From an uncultured Methylococcaceae bacterium (GTDB taxonomy: Bacteria; Pseudomonadota; Gammaproteobacteria; Methylococcales; Methylomonadaceae), in assembly GCA_903934035.1 (NCBI GenBank), contig CAIZMK010000130.1, positions 1 to 37,025 of the forward strand: 37,025 bases of DNA, written 5' to 3'. Below, piece after piece: positions 33,388 through 37,025 of the stretch (position 1 is the first letter of the stretch; every line of letters starts with the position of its first letter). The translations under genes and the position numbers were made by a program. The notes below the pieces were generated by a model that was not told the DNA's origin, searched no databases, and worked only from the letters and a program-made list of their open reading frames with translations.

Positions 33388-35540
33388 CGATTAATCTTGG
33401 TGCTGAAAATCACCTGAAATTTAGTACGCCGACAAGCCTAAAACCGCAAGTAATCAATTATCAAGTCAATGATATTTGTAATGCTCGTTGCGTGATGTGT
33501 AATGTATGGATGCGTCAGGTCGCGATTCAACAAACGCCTGATAGTTTTAGTTTACTTTTATCAGATGAGTACTTTAGTGAGGTTCGGCATCTTGGCATTA
33601 CAGGAGGCGAACCCACGCTACGACCTGACCTTGAACAATTTTATGAAAATGCACTCAAGGTACTACCAAATTTGCAACATGGACATTTCATTACCAACGG
33701 ATTTAGTCAGGCTAGGGCATTAGAAGCTTATTGTAAGGTAAAGGCAGTATATGCTGCGCGAGGAGCTTCATTTGCCGGTATGGTGTCCATTGATGGAGTT
33801 GGCAATGTACACAACTTAATTCGAGGTCGTCAAAATGCCTTTGTGCATGCATCAGTTACCCTATTTGCACTTCGTGAAGCAGGAATACCTGTAATTGCAT
33901 GCTGCACTATCGTCAAAGAAAATGTCTATGCACTTCATGATCTGCTCGATTGGGCTAAATTACATGGTATCGAATTGCGTTTCAGAATGGCCGAGTTCAT
34001 CGATCGTTTATATGTTGATCAAAGCAACACACATATTCGAGCATTTGAACCTCATGAAGTTAAGCATCTAGTTGCTTTTTTTCATTATCTCATCCATTTT
34101 TACGAAACAAAAAGCGAGATTTGCAGAACTTATGAGTCAATACTTTCTCTGTTGACCGGCGGTGTACGCTTAACAGGCTGCCCTTATCAAAGCTCACAAG
34201 CTATAAGTATTGATTGTGAGGGTAGGTTTTCTCACTGTTCACCGAAAGGCATACCTCATTCATTAGGTTCCATGCCTGGACTGGAAGTCCTGAAGTTTGA
34301 ACCAGATCGTAAAAAGCTACTTGAAAAACATTGTTCACAATGTATACACGATTATCATTTCGACTGGTCACCAAATGAATCAATGAAGCGTGCAAGCAAC
34401 GCTTTGTCTAATCAACAACTTTATGGTGAACCAGTCGACCTTGCAGTTATTCAAGAATCTGATTACTGGGCTATTGAGCCAGGCAGATTAAATCATATCC
34501 TCTTGATTGGCTGGTATGGAACAGAAACAGCTGGCGACATTGCTATTCTTGCGGGAGTTATAGGCAAATATGCAAAAAACCACCCCAATGCACGTTTCAC
34601 ATTACTGAGTCTGTTTCCCCATTACACGGCTATTACGATCAACGACCTTCCTGCCAATTTGCTATCGCATATCAAGGTGTTCGACTACGCCAGTGAAGAT
34701 GCAAAACTGGCCGCCGACGTGGCCGATGCTTTGGTGATGGCCGGCGGCCCATTAATGGATATTCCACAGACTGCGATGATTGCATCATTGTTTTTTCGAT
34801 TTGCAGAGCGAGCCAGACCCAGGATAATAGAAGGTTGTGGTATTGGTCCTCTTAACATCGAGCAGTACCGTGATAATGTCATAGCAATCGCGAGATTAGC
34901 GACAGAGATAACTGTGAGAGATCACGATAGTGCGAAACGCTTACGGCAATGGGACATTAAAAAACCAATCGAAGTGCAGCCAGATCCTGCACGCGATTAT
35001 ATTCGGAGTCTCGGAATAGCTTGGAATGGGTTAAGCAGTGAAATCATTACTTGTTTCCTGCGTGAACTCACCTCCGAGTATCCCCAAGCGACAACACAAG
35101 AAGCCGCTGAAAAAGTTCTGATCGATTTTTTGCAACAGCTCTTGGAAACTTATCCACAAGCGCGTATTGAATTGCTAGCCATGCACTACTTCCCTATTGG
35201 GAATGATGATCGTCTATTTGCTCGGAAAATAGCGGCCAAGATTGGAAATAAACGTCTTATAGTTCCTATGGAGCCACTGTCACCCAGGGAGTTGATTGAG
35301 CGAATGGCATGTTCGGCGTTTTGTATTGCTATGCGCTTTCATTCAGTGGTTTTTGCACATACCATAGGTGCGCCATTTATCGCGATAGATTACACGGCTG
35401 GTGGCAAAATTGCTGGATTTTTGAGCGATATGGGTGAAGAAAAGCGATGCTTTGATTTCCAGAAAATTAAATTACTAACCTCTGATATGATCAAAGAATT
35501 GGTTGAAGACGCTATGAAATCAGTGAGCAAAGTGGAATGA
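33384..35540 (+). CDS. Radical SAM (SPASM-like) - polysaccharide pyruvyltransferase fusion
   Basis: ATG 33384 overlaps the wzt stop (ATGA), giving 718 residues; a start at 33366 is possible but less likely. The N-domain has the [4Fe-4S] motif CNARCVMC (Cys32, 36, 39), GGEPT (74-78), and a later Cys set (266, 278, 285, 317, 320) like a SPASM/twitch auxiliary cluster site. From about 371 the C-domain has IGWYGTETAGDIAIL, MAGGPLMD, EGCGIGPLN and AMRFHSVVFAHTIGAP (Arg651, His653), the pattern of the CsaB/WcaK pyruvyltransferase family. That family adds ketal-linked pyruvate from PEP to sugars. The fusion may modify the polysaccharide twice or make a pyruvylated cap. The radical SAM substrate is unknown. 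Confidence 0.88.
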   Translation: MTINLGAENHLKFSTPTSLKPQVINYQVNDICNARCVMCNVWMRQVAIQQTPDSFSLLLSDEYFSEVRHLGITGGEPTLRPDLEQFYENALKVLPNLQHGHFITNGFSQARALEAYCKVKAVYAARGASFAGMVSIDGVGNVHNLIRGRQNAFVHASVTLFALREAGIPVIACCTIVKENVYALHDLLDWAKLHGIELRFRMAEFIDRLYVDQSNTHIRAFEPHEVKHLVAFFHYLIHFYETKSEICRTYESILSLLTGGVRLTGCPYQSSQAISIDCEGRFSHCSPKGIPHSLGSMPGLEVLKFEPDRKKLLEKHCSQCIHDYHFDWSPNESMKRASNALSNQQLYGEPVDLAVIQESDYWAIEPGRLNHILLIGWYGTETAGDIAILAGVIGKYAKNHPNARFTLLSLFPHYTAITINDLPANLLSHIKVFDYASEDAKLAADVADALVMAGGPLMDIPQTAMIASLFFRFAERARPRIIEGCGIGPLNIEQYRDNVIAIARLATEITVRDHDSAKRLRQWDIKKPIEVQPDPARDYIRSLGIAWNGLSSEIITCFLRELTSEYPQATTQEAAEKVLIDFLQQLLETYPQARIELLAMHYFPIGNDDRLFARKIAAKIGNKRLIVPMEPLSPRELIERMACSAFCIAMRFHSVVFAHTIGAPFIAIDYTAGGKIAGFLSDMGEEKRCFDFQKIKLLTSDMIKELVEDAMKSVSKVE

Positions 35541-37025
35541 AATCAATTTCAGTAACACATGTAAGTACCTATAACGCACGAGGTGGAGCAGGAATAGCCT
35601 CTACACGTCTGCATCTGGCGCTTCGTGCCAGTGGTGCAAAATCAAACCATTTGGTACGCTTCAAGACGGGAAGTGATCCTTATACATATATTGCTGATGT
35701 GGCAGATTTTGATAACACAGATGATGCGATAATTGCACGAATGATCCAGACTGAATCTATCGATAAGCGTCGTACACCAATTAGTAATACCTTATTTACA
35801 CTTAGTTATCCTGGTATTGATCTCACAAAACATCCTGTTTTAGCTCGTAGCGATGTGATTAATCTGCACTGGATATCTTCGTTTCAGTCCATCGAGTCGA
35901 TCGGGTCACTTCTTTCAACTGGTATTCCAGTCGTCTGGACATTGCATGATCAACATGCTTTCACCGGAGGATGTCACTACGCAGCGGGTTGTTTGGGCTA
36001 TATGCAAGATTGTTCCGGCTGTCCTCAACTTGCTGTTGACCCTTACGGCCTTGCGCCAAAACGTCTCAAAGATCGAATTGATCTTTTTTCAGCTTCACAT
36101 CGACCTGTAATAGTCACGCCAAGCGAATGGATGCATCAGTGCGCCTTGAGTAGTCAGGTGTTCCGTAACGCGGAAATTGTTACTATCCCCAACTCTGTTC
36201 CGATTGAACGATTTTATCCGGGAATACGCAGCGAAGCCCGTCGTATATTAGGTATCAATGACGTTGCTACTTGTATTCTTTTTGGTGCAGAAAATCACCA
36301 AGAAAAAAGAAAAGGTTTTGCCGACCTGTTGACAGCATTACAAATGCGTCTTGCAGATCCAATCACTGCGGCAGCACTTAAGCAAGTGACCATTCTATGT
36401 TTTGGAGAGCCGTCTGAAGATCTTTCCCTTACCGGTTTACGCATAGTCTCACTGGGTAAAGTTGATGATGAGGGCTTGCTTAGGCAAGCCTATGTAGCTG
36501 CAGATCTTTTCGTGCTTCCTTCGCACGAAGATAATCTCCCAAACACTGTATTGGAATCACTAGCCTGTGGCACACCTATACTTGCTTGCAATGTTGGAGG
36601 GATTTCTGAAGCAGTTCGACATGGTGAGACAGGATGGCTTGTACCCAAAGAGAACAGCGAAGCATTGGGACTGGCATTGGTGGATTTATTGAAACATCCT
36701 GAGCGTTTGCAAGAATGGTCTGCAGCGGCACGAAGAGATGCAGTAGAAAAATTTTCACCCACGGTACAATCACAACGATATTTAAATTTGTACGACGACT
36801 TACTTCCACGAAGTCTTGCTTTACGAAGCAATGATCATGCAAACTATAATAATGGGAAGCCTTCTATAAATATTTTTCGATCAGATTTCTTCGATAGTAT
36901 ATTTCATTCTGTCTCGAGCGAAACTGTGCTTTCGGCTTATGTAAGTCTAGTAAGAGCGCATGAGATAGCCGAGATTGATCGCAGCTCACGTGGTGAGCAA
37001 ATAGACATTTTGTCTAAGCAACTCA
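35537..37025 (+). CDS. GT4-family glycosyltransferase, WcaC-like, cut by the window end
   Basis: Starts at ATG 35537, overlapping the previous stop (ATGA). The frame stays open to the end, 496 codons. The N-domain has HVSTYNARGGAGIASTRLH and the Cys-rich loop TGGCHYAAGC with DCSGCPQL, hallmarks of WcaC-type colanic-acid and related glycosyltransferases. The donor domain has GAENHQEKRKGF and the EX7E region HEDNLPNTVLE. A normal GT4 would end near residue 430; here about 65 more residues run to the edge (SINIFRSDFFDSIF, SSETVLSAYVSL, heptad-like end), so a second domain probably follows. It probably adds a sugar to the exported chain. Confidence 0.85.
   Translation, partial: MKSISVTHVSTYNARGGAGIASTRLHLALRASGAKSNHLVRFKTGSDPYTYIADVADFDNTDDAIIARMIQTESIDKRRTPISNTLFTLSYPGIDLTKHPVLARSDVINLHWISSFQSIESIGSLLSTGIPVVWTLHDQHAFTGGCHYAAGCLGYMQDCSGCPQLAVDPYGLAPKRLKDRIDLFSASHRPVIVTPSEWMHQCALSSQVFRNAEIVTIPNSVPIERFYPGIRSEARRILGINDVATCILFGAENHQEKRKGFADLLTALQMRLADPITAAALKQVTILCFGEPSEDLSLTGLRIVSLGKVDDEGLLRQAYVAADLFVLPSHEDNLPNTVLESLACGTPILACNVGGISEAVRHGETGWLVPKENSEALGLALVDLLKHPERLQEWSAAARRDAVEKFSPTVQSQRYLNLYDDLLPRSLALRSNDHANYNNGKPSINIFRSDFFDSIFHSVSSETVLSAYVSLVRAHEIAEIDRSSRGEQIDILSKQL

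Noticed and set aside
36490-36842. Minus-strand frames of 113 and 88 codons near the right end
   Set aside because: They overlap the plus-strand WcaC-like glycosyltransferase, whose motifs (EX7E region) are clear in the other strand.

Overview
The window looks like a chromosomal piece of a gammaproteobacterium of moderate to low GC. The block carA-carB-greA-yhbY-rlmE-ftsH-glmM-tpiA-secG-tRNA-Leu follows an order known from many Gammaproteobacteria such as Pseudomonas. An aerobic or methanotrophic relative (for example Methylococcales) is plausible from the multiheme cytochrome module and the many small palindromic repeats, but that placement is inference.

Layout. (1) 1-190 is an almost perfect 83-bp-armed inverted repeat. 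(2) 239-3061, minus strand, is a three-gene cluster: a WecA/MraY-family sugar-phosphate transferase, a CrtC/AttH lipocalin-like protein and a Wzb-like tyrosine phosphatase. (3) 3062-5353 is repeat-rich and holds one conserved gene of unknown function. (4) 5354-10560 is an electron-transfer module: a small periplasmic cytochrome c, a DmsE/MtrA-type decaheme cytochrome, an MtrB/PioB-type outer-membrane barrel and a four-helix inner-membrane protein with one c-type heme. Together these could carry electrons from the quinone pool or periplasm across the outer membrane. (5) 11050-13669 has a UbiE-like methyltransferase and, on the minus strand, argH. (6) 13900-24971 is the housekeeping block for carbamoyl phosphate, transcript cleavage, ribosome maturation, membrane proteolysis, amino-sugar synthesis, glycolysis and secretion. 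folP, usual between ftsH and glmM, is missing there. (7) Straight after tRNA-Leu(GAG) the common gene order ends. A nucleotidyltransferase with a stunted partner is followed by an ABC-exporter-dependent polysaccharide cluster (25799 to the window end): gmd, two GT4 glycosyltransferases, a lipoprotein, a second Gmd-like gene, wzm, wzt, a radical SAM-pyruvyltransferase fusion and a WcaC-like glycosyltransferase cut by the window edge.

The polysaccharide cluster resembles D-rhamnan (A-band type) O-polysaccharide loci. GDP-mannose is dehydrated and probably reduced, GT4 enzymes build the chain on a lipid carrier, and Wzm/Wzt exports it. Wzt carries a C-terminal domain of the kind that recognises chain ends. 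The gene overlapping wzt encodes a two-domain protein, radical SAM/SPASM-like plus polysaccharide pyruvyltransferase, which is the most unusual gene in the window. At least five families of short palindromic elements lie between genes; one copy appears to be interrupted by another.
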